From contig NW_013546400.1 in assembly GCF_000760515.2 (NCBI RefSeq), positions 1 through 64,000 on the forward strand: DNA of 64,000 nt, read 5' to 3'. Origin of the DNA: Mitosporidium daphniae. Lineage: Eukaryota > Microsporidia. This document shows positions 44,230-54,589 of the stretch, in pieces. Position 1 is the first letter of the stretch; each line of letters starts with the position of its first letter. The position numbers and the translations under genes are program-made. Under the pieces are notes generated by a model. The model was not told where the DNA came from, ran no database searches, and worked only from the letters and a program-made list of their open reading frames with translations.

Positions 44230-44480
44230 TCACAGGAATAGATGAAGAAGCATCACAAGCGCAATAAAAATGACGGCAGCAATAATCAAATACACGGGCT
44301 CTCTAAATCGATGAATGTTAACACAATGGGATACACTTGCGGACCGGGTGTTTCGGACTGGTAAAACTTATTGAGCGTAGATCCGGAGTGTGAAGATATC
44401 TTTGGCGAGCTTGCAGATGATTGTCGTTTTCTACATGTAAGGATTATATGGGAAGCTCACATGAGGACGGAGGAAGACAT
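44230..44480 (-). CDS. SBH1: Sec61 translocon beta subunit
   Basis: Tail-anchored ER protein of the Sec61 channel. Three tiny exons (44461..44480, 44335..44430, 44230..44302) with 30- and 32-nt introns give 62 residues. A Ser-rich cytosolic N-terminus is followed by the family block NKFYQSETPGPQVEPVYLII and one C-terminal membrane helix ending LLHLFL. Each exon alone is too short to be noticed. The ATG is preceded by AAATTTAAATTTTT. It shares a 79-bp divergent promoter with MET22. Confidence 0.8.
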
Positions 44481-44559
44481 TATGATTGAGATCAGTAATT
44501 CCAAAAAATTTAAATTTGTAAAATTTATGGTGATTATTGGGGAAGGACATTAAATTTTC
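44481..44559. promoter_or_regulatory. bidirectional promoter SBH1/MET22
   Basis: 79 bp between starts. AAAAAATTTAAATTTG faces SBH1 and TTAAATTTTC with GGGG faces MET22. Confidence 0.55.
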
Positions 44560-45763
44560 ATGGTCTGCGAGCCTCCAATTGCGCTGATGGTTGGAGCTGC
44601 ACGGGCTGCCTCCAAATATACGGAACTTATCCGAACCTCAAAAGATGAATCGCTAAAAAGAGCCTCCTTAAAAACAGACTGCTCTCCAGTGACAGGTTCT
44701 GCACCCAGCCTTACCATCTAGCCGCTGATATTGGCGCGCAGGCGATCATTATCTCTCACCTTCGCCAGTTCCCCGATGCATCGATACTTGCAGAAGAGGA
44801 CTGCAGCTCTTTGGAAAACCGCTCGGCACAGTTTATCGAAACAGTGTCTCAAATACTTTGTCCCTTCATATTACAACAAACGGATGGGAAAAGTGACAAT
44901 CAACAAGCTGCCATGGGTGCCGATGGGCAAAAGATGGATCTGTTCCAGGTAAGACCGTGTCTAGATTACTTGAAGTTGCTTGAATATAAGGGTAACGGTG
45001 CCCATTATTACTGGGCCATCGACCCTGTTGATGGAACCAAGGGATTCATTCGAGGAAATCAATATGCCATCTGCATTGCCTTGCTTTCGAGCCTTGACAA
45101 TAAAGTGATTGCCTCTGCCATGGCATGTCCAAATCTGCGTGCATATTCTGCCCAGGGGTACTCATATCCATTATCATCGTTAATAGCCCCTCTGTTGGCA
45201 CACTTTTCTTCGCTGCTGCCGACAAGGGCTCATATGAGATTTCATTTGATCATTATGATGAGCTGTTAAAGGCATCTTCGTCGTTGGAAGTTTCAAGTTC
45301 TCGGTTATTTTCTGCCGCGCGACGGCTCGTTGTTTGTGCAAAATCCACCAAGAATAGGAATATCACCATTTGTCGATCCGTTGAAGCAATGCATTCTCCT
45401 CCGGCGCTGATAGAAGCGTATGTGAAGGAGCGCGTGGATCCTTCTCTCAAAACAGAGTATCTTGAACTTGATTCACAATGCAAGTATGCCCTCGTTGCCA
45501 GGGGGGATGCCGACGCCTATGTCCGCATTTCTGATTCTCGGGCAAAAATTTGGGTATCATTAGTGGTGAGATAGCTTTCAATTTAGGATCATGCTTCCGG
45601 ATCTTTACTTGTCGTAGAAGCAGGCGGAATGGTCTCCATGGCATCCAATCTTTGCATGGAAATCACGTTTTCCAACTGCCCAGAGATGCCATTTAATGAT
45701 GGCATTGTGGCCCACTGCAAGGGAACATTCTCCAAATTGAGTGTCACTCTTTATGGTGTGTAA
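44560..45763 (+). CDS. MET22: 3'(2'),5'-bisphosphate nucleotidase
   Basis: Hal2/Met22 hydrolyses 3'-phosphoadenosine 5'-phosphate from sulfate assimilation and sulfation; it is Li/Na sensitive in yeast. Four exons (44560..44695, 44722..45157, 45187..45553, 45587..45763), introns 26, 29 and 33 nt; 371 residues. Splice 1 makes the family block TDCSPVTAADIGAQAII. Then ILAEED (metal Glu), WAIDPVDGTKGFIRG (metal loop) and ACPNL. Splice 3 joins KIW to DHASGSLLVVEAGG, the second metal site. All magnesium ligands seen in the family are present. Confidence 0.93.
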
Positions 45764-45926
45764 ATTCTTGGCAAAATTTGCCCTTCAATAAACAACACAA
45801 AAGTGATAAGAACGAGAGAAGCTGTCAATTGCCCCGGTCGATTTTTTTCCGAAATAAGAAGGCCCTTTAGACGCCTCGGCTTGATACATGTTGATGGCAA
45901 TTGTGCAGAAATACTATATCAGCTTC

Positions 45927-46322
45927 TTACATTGTTGAGCCCACGTGTGGATGGAAAGTTGGCGGTAATGGGATTCCTGTGGCACTTTAAAGCTTGGAAA
46001 CACCCGAAATTTGCTCTCCAGGAATCTCTAAAAGCCTCAATGTGGCACCAAAATCTCTGTTTGGGGAAAGAACAGTCAGAAGGATATTTGATTGACAGTC
46101 AAATGCCATTAGTGTCCCTCGAATCTCGCTCTTCTCGCTAGATTTCAACAGCACAACAACCTCTGACCCGAGGTAAGAAAAGATTTCGTCACACGAGAAA
46201 ATTGGCTGCTCATGCATGCAAGTGGATGGCTGTAAAAATGGCGTGCACTTGTACGCCACGGGATGCTTCCGGTACCCCACACATGTGGGCTCCACGTAGC
46301 AATTGCAATGGCCGTTCATCAT
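45927..46322 (-). CDS. LSM-domain protein with Cys-rich N-terminus
   Basis: Two exons (46004..46322, 45927..45976) with a 27-nt intron; 122 residues. Residues about 45-105 form an Sm fold: FSYLGSEVVVLLKSS, then IRGTLMAFDCQSNILL (Sm1), then LRLLEIPGEQISGI in the Sm2 position. IPGEQI replaces the usual IRG motif, as in atypical LSM proteins such as NAA38/LSMD1. The first 44 residues contain six Cys plus His (CNC, C, C, C, C) that could bind zinc. TAAATTTT just before the double ATG supports this upstream start over the internal Met. Subfamily uncertain. Confidence 0.6.
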
Positions 46323-46630
46323 AAAATTTACATTTGGTGCAGATTTCTAACCCTAACTCCGGTGCAATTTAATGCACATCTAAAGGATTGTTAAGCCCCC
46401 GAGTAATTTTATTTCGCTTCATAAATTTAATTAAATTGCTGCGCGGTTTTCATTGTTGTCTAAAATACTTTAAAAAGCTACCACAACCCTTCATCATAAG
46501 AGGACACCACAACAGTAACAAAATAGATGGTTGGCGATAAAATTGATCGCAATTACATTTAGCGTTGGTCGCACCGCTTACCTTTACCCCGAACGGATAC
46601 AAAATTAAATTTATAAATCAGAAAATCAAG
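46323..46630. other. intergenic region
   Basis: Contains CTAACCCTAACTCC at 46350-46363 and AT-rich TAAATTTAATTAAATT. No gene seen. Confidence 0.45.
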
Positions 46631-48769
46631 CTAGGAAGAGGCAAAGCGGCGTTCGCCGCTAATCGAAGACCGTGCAAACTTCTTACGCTCATTGGCATCG
46701 AGGAACTGCTTACGTAACCTTATGCTTTTAGGTGTAACCTCGATCATTTCGTCATCTAGGTGCAAAAATTTAAAGTCAACAATACCTGCAACATACGCAA
46801 TAAAGTCTTCAAGCGAGAAAGCTCTCGGCGGGGCCAGACGAATGGCCTCATCTTTGCTGATGGCGCGGTAGTTTGAGGTGGTCTTTGTCTTTGCAGGATT
46901 GACATCAATATCGTGGGACCGGCTGCATTCGCCAATCACCATTCCAGGATATACGGGCTTTCCTGGGCCTACAAAAAGCGTGCCCCGGCCTTCGAGCTCT
47001 CCAAGAGCAAAGGAAGTGGTGATGCCCTCAGCCATGGAAATCAGGGCACCCTTCCTGGCGCACTCAATGCGCCCCTTAAACGGCTCATAACCGGAAAAGG
47101 TGTGGTTTATAACACCTGTTCCGTGAGTATCATTCTTGAATTCCGAATGGTAGCCAAGAAGGCCCCGCGTAGGGATCTTGAAGATCAGGCGGGACTTTCC
47201 AAGTGCTTCTGAAACCCGGAGCAACTCGCCTTTACGTCGAGTGAGCTTATCGATGATGACACCTGTGTACTGTTCATCCAAGTCGATAGTAATTTCCTCA
47301 ACGGGCTCTAGCTTGACCTCCCCCCCATCTGAATGTTGTTCAGTCTTGAGGAGAACCTTTGGCGGTGAAATAGAAAATTCAAGCCCTTCTCGCCGCATTG
47401 TTTCTATAAGGATGGCAAGATGAAGCTCCCCTCGCCCATAAACCTCGACAAAGTCCGTGTTGGCGGAAGAAGAGCCCGTAGAGACCACATTAAGTGCCAC
47501 ATTTGTTTCGGCCTCTTTGCGAAGACGCTCTGCCAACTGCTGGCAAGTCGCTGCCCGTCCTTCTCTTCCGGCTAGTGGTGAAGAATTTGACGAGAATAGA
47601 ATTGAAAGCGTTGGTGGATCGATTGGATCCCACGGAAGAGCTTCTGTGACCTCTGGTGCACAAATGGTACTGTTGACGGTAGCAGTGCAGACACCGGAAA
47701 TGGAAATGATGTCCCCGGCTGCCGCCTCTTCAATAGGCACCTGAGAAAGCCCCCGACGGATAAAGAGGCGAACTACGCGGGCTTCCTCTGTGGAGTTTGG
47801 CTTGGAGGCCTCTGGCGTGATCACTTTGATACGGTCATTAAGACGAACCGTGCCATGCTCCACTTTGCCAAGGAAACATTTTCCCACATATGCTCCAGAT
47901 TCGATGTTGTTCACCAACATCGAGAACGGCCGAGATCGGTCTCCCAAAGGAGGGGGCACATGTTCGATGATCTTTTTGAAGAGGATCTCCATTGATGACG
48001 GCCCATGCTTCCCAAAAAGCCTCTCCTTCAAATATGCAGATCGTGCTGAAAAGTCCATTGCCGGGGTATTCTTGATGGCTTCTAATAGAATGGAGGATGG
48101 ATTGATCTCGGTTGCCCATCCCTCCTTTGCAGAGGCAAACAAAATCGGATATGCCATTTGCTTTTCGTTTGCGCCCAACATGCAAAAGAGATCCAGAATA
48201 TCCGAGTCAACCTGGTCCGTGCGAGATGTTTCTCGATCGACCTTATTGACCACCACGATTGGCGCCAGACCGCGACGCAGTGCTTTGGAAAGCACAAACT
48301 TTGTTTGAGCCATTGGACCTTCGGTAGCATCAACCACCAGAGCCACACCATCTACCATCCCAAGAACGCGCTCCACCTCACCGCCAAAATCGGCATGCCC
48401 CGGCGTGTCGACAATATTGATGCGGTAGCCCTGATACTGCACACTGGTACTCTTTGAAAGGATTGTTATTCGACGCTCTTTTTCCAACACATTTGAATCC
48501 ATGCTGAGAATTCCATCTCCGTCTTCGCTGGCAGTGCCATTGGAAGAAGCGAGGGAGTAAAGAGCCCCGCTCTGCTTAAGAAGGCAGTCCACCAAGGTGG
48601 TTTTTCCATGATCCACGTGTGCGATTATGGCTAGATTTCTGATTTTGCTTTGATCTACAATGAACGATGACGATTCACAAGAGGATGTTGAAAAAAACCG
48701 CCCCACACGAACATGCTGCAATGGAGGTGCATGCGGAGCAATTCTAAACACCCGCCTAGCTTTAAACAT
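46631..48769 (-). CDS. TypA/BipA translational GTPase with organelle leader
   Basis: Bacterial-type ribosome-associated GTPase, 712 residues from the ATG at 48769. The N-terminal 35 residues ([17 protein letters not shown], then VGRFFSTSS) are Arg-rich and acid-free like a mitochondrial presequence. G1 AHVDHGKTT, switch [19 protein letters not shown]4 VNKVDR. It has the TypA-specific [11 protein letters not shown], later [11 protein letters not shown] and [14 protein letters not shown] at the C-terminus, which separate it from LepA/Guf1 and EF-G. Single exon. Probably acts on mitochondrial ribosomes, inferred from the leader and from nuclear genes for mitochondrial ribosomal proteins nearby. 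Confidence 0.93.
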   Translation of the reverse strand: MFKARRVFRIAPHAPPLQHVRVGRFFSTSSCESSSFIVDQSKIRNLAIIAHVDHGKTTLVDCLLKQSGALYSLASSNGTASEDGDGILSMDSNVLEKERRITILSKSTSVQYQGYRINIVDTPGHADFGGEVERVLGMVDGVALVVDATEGPMAQTKFVLSKALRRGLAPIVVVNKVDRETSRTDQVDSDILDLFCMLGANEKQMAYPILFASAKEGWATEINPSSILLEAIKNTPAMDFSARSAYLKERLFGKHGPSSMEILFKKIIEHVPPPLGDRSRPFSMLVNNIESGAYVGKCFLGKVEHGTVRLNDRIKVITPEASKPNSTEEARVVRLFIRRGLSQVPIEEAAAGDIISISGVCTATVNSTICAPEVTEALPWDPIDPPTLSILFSSNSSPLAGREGRAATCQQLAERLRKEAETNVALNVVSTGSSSANTDFVEVYGRGELHLAILIETMRREGLEFSISPPKVLLKTEQHSDGGEVKLEPVEEITIDLDEQYTGVIIDKLTRRKGELLRVSEALGKSRLIFKIPTRGLLGYHSEFKNDTHGTGVINHTFSGYEPFKGRIECARKGALISMAEGITTSFALGELEGRGTLFVGPGKPVYPGMVIGECSRSHDIDVNPAKTKTTSNYRAISKDEAIRLAPPRAFSLEDFIAYVAGIVDFKFLHLDDEMIEVTPKSIRLRKQFLDANERKKFARSSISGERRFASS

Positions 48770-49033
48770 GCAGCGACAATAAAATTTCAACCAAATTAAA
48801 CGGCATTATTGCAACATTTAAATTTTATCCCTTCAATGCGCTGACAGACACATGTTTCAACGCATTGACATGCATGTTTCTTGCCTGCTAGTCTGGCCAA
48901 TTACTTTGATCAACTGACTGCATCAGTGGATTGCATCAACATGCTTTCCGAAAAAGGGAGCAGTAGATCGCCAAATTAAACTGCTTCAATGTTCATTCTG
49001 TCACCATGCATTTTTACCAGTGAGCCGGTATTC

Positions 49034-49651
49034 TCATTGCGAGCTTTCCAATACCAGGTCAATGCAAAAATTTTCTGCATTTTCAGATGGCCCCAAAAAG
49101 GCTGACCAGGCGCTTTTGCTGCTATTTTCACCACGCTCATCATAAACTGTATGCCAAGGGGCAACAGGCGACAGTAGCGACTCCATGTTTATTTCTCTAT
49201 TGGCGTCCTCACTTTTAAGCTTGACGACCACATAAAACGTCGTTGCCAACGGAGATTCTTTGTCTTTGTATCCCGTATCAAGCACTTTCAAAATCAATGT
49301 TTGCAACTTGGTTTTTACAGAGAGGAACTCTTTCTCTACAAGAGGAGCCGTCGGTGATCCGAACGATTTAATGAGCAATGAAAGCCTCTCCAAAGGCTCT
49401 TTTGCTTCCTTCGTACATTGGACAATGGTGAACGCGGACATTGAATTCGATTTCATCAGTCCCCCAATTGAGGCAAGCAGGGTTTGCAGATATCCGCACA
49501 GCACAGAATGTCTGCATCTCCACACGGGTGTGTCAAAGGACGTGGATTGCGCAAAGAACGAACTTGGATAGATGGATCTCGAATATAAAAAGCAGTGTAA
49601 CGACGCTTCAATGAACTCCATCAACATGGCAAAGGGAGCAGCGTGTTCCAT
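49034..49651 (-). CDS. REV7: HORMA-domain protein Rev7/Mad2B
   Basis: Accessory subunit of translesion DNA polymerase zeta. 205 residues, one HORMA domain: MLMEFIEASLHCFLYSRSIYP, the short FDTPVW strand, LCGYLQTLLASI, the central strand SAFTIVQCTKEAKEPLERLS, FYVVVKLKSED and a C-terminal safety-belt-like ENFCIDLVLESS. The spacing and VYP/IYP-like motif point to Rev7 more than Mad2. Single exon; a possible 3' splice to a further 17 codons was judged weaker. Confidence 0.7.
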   Translation of the reverse strand: MEHAAPFAMLMEFIEASLHCFLYSRSIYPSSFFAQSTSFDTPVWRCRHSVLCGYLQTLLASIGGLMKSNSMSAFTIVQCTKEAKEPLERLSLLIKSFGSPTAPLVEKEFLSVKTKLQTLILKVLDTGYKDKESPLATTFYVVVKLKSEDANREINMESLLSPVAPWHTVYDERGENSSKSAWSAFLGPSENAENFCIDLVLESSQ

Positions 49652-49804
49652 GATTTCCAGTAAAATTGTAAATTAAAATTAATTTGCAAAGCCAACAAAG
49701 TACCGGAGCATGTTGACTGACCAAAGATCAAGAACGCATCCCTACAATGGCATTCAATGTGCCTGAATATTGCTATGTTTGTTGTGATGCTTTAATAAAT
49801 ACAG

Positions 49805-50041
49805 CTACTTGGAATACTCCTCGCTTTGAATCCACACCGAATACAGCATCTTAACAATAATCGATAAAGGAATAGAACATCGCGGCTTTTTCTGCTGCTC
49901 AATTAGAAGATTATACAGTCGAGGATAGTTATCAGGCTGAAAAGCCTCCCTCAATTTTGAGTCGTCGATGGTTGATCCTCCAGCATGTTCAGCAATGCGC
50001 TGTGGCGGGCCATAACAGCCCAGTTCCGTGGTTAGGGTCAT
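49805..50041 (-). CDS. small orphan protein
   Basis: 78 residues from the ATG at 50041; not recognised. No signal peptide or clear membrane helix. Contains a Pro/Gly-containing start (LGCYGPPQRIAEHAGG) and a helical C-terminus (RLYNLLIEQQKK, VKMLYSVW). It is called because an AATTTTAATTAATTT box lies before its ATG, in a 36-bp spacer shared with SAM50. It could be the last or first exon of something longer. Confidence 0.35.
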   Translation of the reverse strand: MTLTTELGCYGPPQRIAEHAGGSTIDDSKLREAFQPDNYPRLYNLLIEQQKKPRCSIPLSIIVKMLYSVWIQSEEYSK

Positions 50042-50077
50042 TTGAAAGGGCAAAGAAATTAATTAAAATTCCGGTCC
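50042..50077. promoter_or_regulatory. 36-bp bidirectional promoter
   Basis: The whole spacer between the orphan and SAM50 start codons; dominated by AAATTAATTAAAATT. Confidence 0.5.
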
Positions 50078-51466
50078 ATGAATGGAGAGTCACTTGAAAT
50101 TGGAAAGATTCGCGTCACTGGAGCCGACAGGACAAACCATGCGCTTTTGGTTGAGCTATTTGATCCCCTTTTTCAGTGCAAAAGTGTTTCCGAAATAAAC
50201 GAGGCCATCTCAAATATTGATGGCCAAATGCAGGCCTTTGAAATCACCAAAAAGCCTCTCAGTGTTTCGCTCGAATTTTCCTCTTCCAACCGTGGACCGA
50301 AAGTTCCAGTGAATCTTGTCGTTGCAGTCGATGAGAAGAGCCTAACCGCAAAGACAGGAACAGAATGGAGGCATAATGAAATAACCATGGTAGGACCTCT
50401 AGCTTGTTTATAATAAGAATGCTGGATGCTCCATCCATAATGTCTTTGGAAAGGGGGAAAAGATCGATGCAAGCTTTGATCTGGGCAAAGAGTACACGTC
50501 CCCATTCAATGTATGTCAACACCTCATAATTGCTAGTTTACATTTTCAAAGAACTTGTTTTTTGATCGAAACATTCAGTTTCGCACTTTTCTCTTTTCTT
50601 CAACGAACGAAAGAGAAAATCATCTGGTCAAAGAACACCATCGCTTTTGCCATCGAAGCTCCTTTTCCGTAATTTGGTCTTTTTCAACTAATTTATTAGT
50701 GGATCAAAGGCAGCTTCTCTCACATTTTCTCGTTTGGGTCTGTAGAAAGAACGCTCTCCGCCCCGGTCATCACAGAAGATGCAATATCTTCTTTCAAGTC
50801 ATCTATTGGTTACCTATTTAAATACGACACCCGCAACGATCCTCTTCTTCCCTCGTATGGGAAATATTTCCACGCATCCTCGGAATGCAGTTTACTTGAC
50901 CAGCATAGCGGCCTTACAGTGAAAAACGAACTGTCATCCCAGTTTCACTTCCCTGTATGGTCTAATCCGAATTTAGTAGGTCTATCCAATTTATTTAGAT
51001 ACTATCTCTTGGTGGCTGCTTTGGATTGATCTTTCCCTCACATGTTCCTCAAAACACGCTTTCGTTTATTGATGATAAATTTTTTTTAGGTGGACCCACC
51101 TCGGTCAGGCTTTTTCCTTTGAGGAGCTTGGGACCGCAAATCACAATGCCAGAGCCCCCTGGGAAAATATCTACCGGTGGTGATCTTTCCGCTGCATTTG
51201 GAGTTTCTTTCTCCTTTCCAATAGTGTCTGATCTCGAGTCCATCGTTCGGGGTCACATTTGGACAAATTTCGGGCATTTGTCAAACTACCATTGGAGAGG
51301 AGAAAACCTTTCAGGAATAAGTTTTGGTTCTGGCATCATCTTTAAGATCTTTAACATTGCCAGGTTGGAGGCAAACTTTGGCTGGCGCTTCACTGCAGAT
51401 AAAAGGGAGAGCCTCTCTTCTTCCTTTGTGGGCCCTTCACTTGGAATTAGCACCGAATTTCTGTGA
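50078..51466 (+). CDS. SAM50: mitochondrial outer-membrane assembly protein Sam50
   Basis: Omp85-family beta-barrel that inserts other beta-barrels into the mitochondrial outer membrane. Five exons (50078..50389, 50418..50510, 50537..50668, 50700..50975, 50999..51466), introns 28, 26, 31 and 23 nt; 426 residues. One POTRA-like domain (IRVTGADRTNHALL, then IDGQMQAFEI), then the barrel with NVFGKGEKI, SSIGYLFKYDTRNDPLLPSYG and the signature loop DDKFFLGGPTSVRLF. It ends in an amphipathic strand with a terminal aromatic (STEFL). Motifs appear in the correct order only after splicing. Confidence 0.9.
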
Positions 51467-51688
51467 TTAAATTAATAGTTCGCACCTGCAAAGATACGCA
51501 CTACGCTCCAATCATTTTCTGTCATTTGGACTCTCGCTCGCTTCCTCCCCTTATGTGCACAAACAGTTGCAAGGATTTGTCGAGATTTTAATTAATTAAT
51601 TAAAAAGAACGGTACACGTTTTACAAAGGAGAAGTCACCATTGCGGGCGGAGACAAATTGATGGAGTTTATTTATCTAGAAGGAGTTA

Positions 51689-52501
51689 TTAGAGACCCGC
51701 GAGGAAAGCGATGAGCAATAAGGTTCCTGTCAAAAAAGAGGAAACGAATGCATGGGAGGCGTCACTTTCTCTGCTCTTAATTTGACCAAGCCCTTTAGGA
51801 CCGGGAGCATCCTTAACTTTGCTCTTGGCACACTGGTCGATTGTGACGACTTTGTAGCCCTTCTCAAGAACATATTCAATGACATTTTCCGTGGCTGATG
51901 CGGAAGACGCGAGATAATCGCGCTGGACGGAAATGAAACCACCCTTGGTATTCGGCGACATTTTGTCAAGGGTTTGTTTATAGACACCGAGAATATCATC
52001 CTTGGAATAATCATAGGAGTCGATATTATACGTTGAAATGATATATCCTTTTGAGATGATTTTTTGCAGCTGCTCGATGCCGAGATCTTTGTATTTCGGA
52101 ATTCGCAGATAAACAGGTTTATATCCGACCACCTGTTTGATGATATCTGCACGAGCGGAAATCTCATCTAACAAATCTTCATCGCTGATGCCATTGAGTT
52201 CGAAATCCTCTTCAAGCGACAATCCAATTAGATGGCCCTCTTCAGCTGCACGCTGCAAGTTAGCTACAATTGCTGCTTCATTGAGAAAAGTGACTACTGG
52301 ATGAAATGTGGCTTTAACGTTAAGATTCCTCAATGCATCGAGGATATCTCCAGTGTAAAGACTTGGCCCCTGGTCAAATGTGAACGCAAAATATCCAGAA
52401 GGGCAGAGATTAACTACAGGATCTCTTGATGGGAGGGGAGCAGCAACTGCGCTTTGATAAAGAGCAAATGCCGAGATTAATGAGAGGGCTTTGAACTTCA
52501 T
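51689..52501 (-). CDS. GPI-anchored polysaccharide-deacetylase-like protein, active site lost
   Basis: NodB/carbohydrate-esterase-4 fold, 270 residues from the ATG at 52501. Signal peptide (MKFKALSLISAFALYQSAVA), catalytic-domain start FAFTFDQGPSLYTGDILDAL, a second motif at VKATFHP, and a C-terminal Ser-Ala linker with hydrophobic tail FLTGTLLLIAFLAGL typical of GPI addition. The canonical TFDDGP is TFDQGP, and the H-x3-H metal motif after GHLIG is missing (LSLEEDFEL). The divalent-metal site therefore cannot form as in active enzymes. A structural cell- or spore-wall role is inferred. A related deacetylase-fold wall protein is known from Encephalitozoon. Confidence 0.8.
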   Translation of the reverse strand: MKFKALSLISAFALYQSAVAAPLPSRDPVVNLCPSGYFAFTFDQGPSLYTGDILDALRNLNVKATFHPVVTFLNEAAIVANLQRAAEEGHLIGLSLEEDFELNGISDEDLLDEISARADIIKQVVGYKPVYLRIPKYKDLGIEQLQKIISKGYIISTYNIDSYDYSKDDILGVYKQTLDKMSPNTKGGFISVQRDYLASSASATENVIEYVLEKGYKVVTIDQCAKSKVKDAPGPKGLGQIKSRESDASHAFVSSFLTGTLLLIAFLAGL

Positions 52502-52829
52502 TATTTTGAGAAAGAGCCGAGAAAAATTGTTTATACATATCGTCTGTGTTGTATACATATACCATCTAATCTGTATCCAAGCATCTGATTTATTGATAAA
52601 CTAAAGGGGTTGTTATGCGATTTTCCCAACCTTTCATACCATCGCCATCACAATATCAATCAAAACAACAAAAAGTCAACATTTTAATAAAAAAATCGTA
52701 AATAAATAAATATTCTCAGAGGGAATTTAATAAATTTGGACTTCAATTTATTAAAATTCAATTCAAATTGGACAGGGCTGGACTAGATGAAAGGGCAATC
52801 TATCATCGTAATATGCAATATAAAACTCT
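52502..52829. other. intergenic region
   Basis: AT-rich, with AATAAATTTGGACTTC and TTTATTAAAATTC near 52730-52760. No gene supported. Confidence 0.4.
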
Positions 52830-53693
52830 CTAGATTTGAGCATCAAGATTGGAAAGCAATTGAACAAGACATTTTTTGGTAATGGCGTCGTCTGAAATTA
52901 ATGGGGCAAATGAATTCGTGCGGAGTGGTTCTGGAAGGCACTGCTTCAACGCATCTTTGGCCCTAATTAGACAATAAAAACCAAACTTTTACTTTGGATT
53001 TTCTGATAGCCGTAAATAACATCTAACAACGTGCTTCAGTAGACGAGTCGATGGCATTTCCACAAGTTGGACCGTTATGACATTTAGTACAGATATTAGC
53101 AGGTACAGGTGGTCATAGGACTGGCAAAGAAAAGATAGGCCATACTCGTCCAAGAGAGTTTTTTGAATGATGAAGATAGCAACTGTCTTGCAAAGCTCAT
53201 TTCCGGTCTCCATAATTCGCAAACAGATCGGAATGGCCTCCGTGTTAATAAGGAACTTAATAACATCCGAAGAGTCGTGCTTTACCAATGCTCCAATGAT
53301 ACCAAGCGACGTCAGTCGCAAATACTCGAATGGACGCGACCGAGAGGTCGAAGACAGAATCGGATATAAATAGAGTGGCAGTTGGGCCTGGATAAATTTT
53401 ATTCTTGTTTCTGAATGAGAAGCAAGACATTGCATCAGGGCAAGCGCGTTACAAACGCGGGTCGATATTGCTGCTGCAAGGGTTGACTGATTCAAAAGGG
53501 GGTATATCGATATAACCTCAAAAAGGAGAACCGAAACCACAGCCGGGTTCGACCAGAGGAGAAATGGAAGGGGTTCATATGACTCCCGTATCTTGCTCAA
53601 CTCTAAGAGGGAGTGATCTCGCTCCTTTGGGGCTATGAGCGACGAAATTAGAGATGAAACTTTTGATTCAGAAATTACGCTAGGGGAGGACAT
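52830..53693 (-). CDS. CAF40: CCR4-NOT subunit Caf40/CNOT9
   Basis: Armadillo-repeat subunit of the CCR4-NOT deadenylase. Two exons (52993..53693, 52830..52962) with a 30-nt intron; 277 residues. Highly conserved: TRVCNALALMQCLASHSETR, SRPFEYLRLTSLGIIGALVK, PICLRIMETGNELCKTVA and RLLKHVVRCYLRLSENP. The spliced end is AKDALKQCLPEPLR, as in other eukaryotes. The Gln-rich N-terminus of yeast Caf40 is absent. ATG preceded by CAAATTTTAATTTTC. Confidence 0.96.
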
Positions 53694-53824
53694 CAAAAAC
53701 TGAAAATTAAAATTTGAATGTTCAAATTGGAAGTCGAGCTGTTGGGGGTTACAAAAAGGACTGCCTCAACCCTAACCCTCGTTTACAAGGCGACAGTTGG
53801 TCAAAGAGATCATTTATTGTGCAG

Positions 53825-54589
53825 CTATTTTTTGTTGATGACCTTCAACTTTATGGTTTCGTCATTTACAAAAATCCCTTTTCCCTTGTATGGTTCTGGC
53901 TTACGAATTGACCGAAGTTTGGCCGCAAAAATATGAAGCTGCTGCTTATCCACGCCTTTCATCTCGATTCTAGTGGGCGAGGTGCAACCTGCAGAAATGC
54001 CGGCAGGTATTGGTATTTGTGTGAAATGAGAATATCCAACCTTTAGAATAATTGAATTGTTTTCGATTCTTGCTTTGTATCCAATTCCAACCAGCCGTAA
54101 GATGACCTTATGCCCCTATAAAATGAGTGTTTGGAAAATAACCTCTGTGATTCCGATGGCAAAATTGGACAGGAGCTTTTGCGTAGTTCCCCACATGGAC
54201 TTTACAAATTTTTCTTGGTATTTCGTCACCTTTTGTCCAGAGAGAGATCTGTCAAGATCCAGAGACACAAAAAGCTCTTGTTCGCGTGAAGAGTCGGTGG
54301 AAAGTGTATCTGCACTTGCAGCTAGAGTAGGATCCGAATTTGTGTTCAACTTGTGACTAACGACCAGTCCTTTTACTATTGGGAAGGACACAGCACCAAG
54401 AGGGCCGTCCATTCTTACCAAGGTAGCATACTCGGTGCGCTTGAAAGTTTTAGAAGAGTCGTCAATAATGGGAGAAATCTCGATCTTAACACTGGCGTCA
54501 ACCAAAATTGGCTGCTTCCCAATAAATGAGTATAACCGTCGGAACCTTAACAAAGAAGATGCACAACTTGGCTTTGGTAAGAAGGTCAT
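53825..54589 (-). CDS. MRPL6: mitochondrial ribosomal protein uL6
   Basis: Large-subunit mitoribosomal protein of bacterial L6 type. Two exons (54143..54589, 53825..54115) with a 27-nt intron; 245 residues. Basic leader (PKPSCASSLLRFRRLYS), SFIGKQPILV, a lineage-specific Ser/Asp-rich insertion, WGTTQKLLSNFAIGITEG, then after the splice KVILRLVGIGYKARI, ILKVGYSHF, PTRIEMKGVDKQQLHIFAA and the signature RKPEPYKGKGI. The cytosolic L9 (uL6) ends differently, so this is the mitochondrial form. An AAATTTAAATTTTAG box with GGGGG lies before the ATG. Confidence 0.9.

Noticed and set aside
44950-44976. GTAAGA donor inside MET22 exon 2
   Set aside because: The unspliced frame aligns continuously up to the DPVDGTKG metal loop, so no intron is needed.
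49013-49062. Alternative 3' exon for REV7
   Set aside because: It needs a GAG acceptor and replaces a good terminal beta strand; the unspliced end matches the HORMA fold length.
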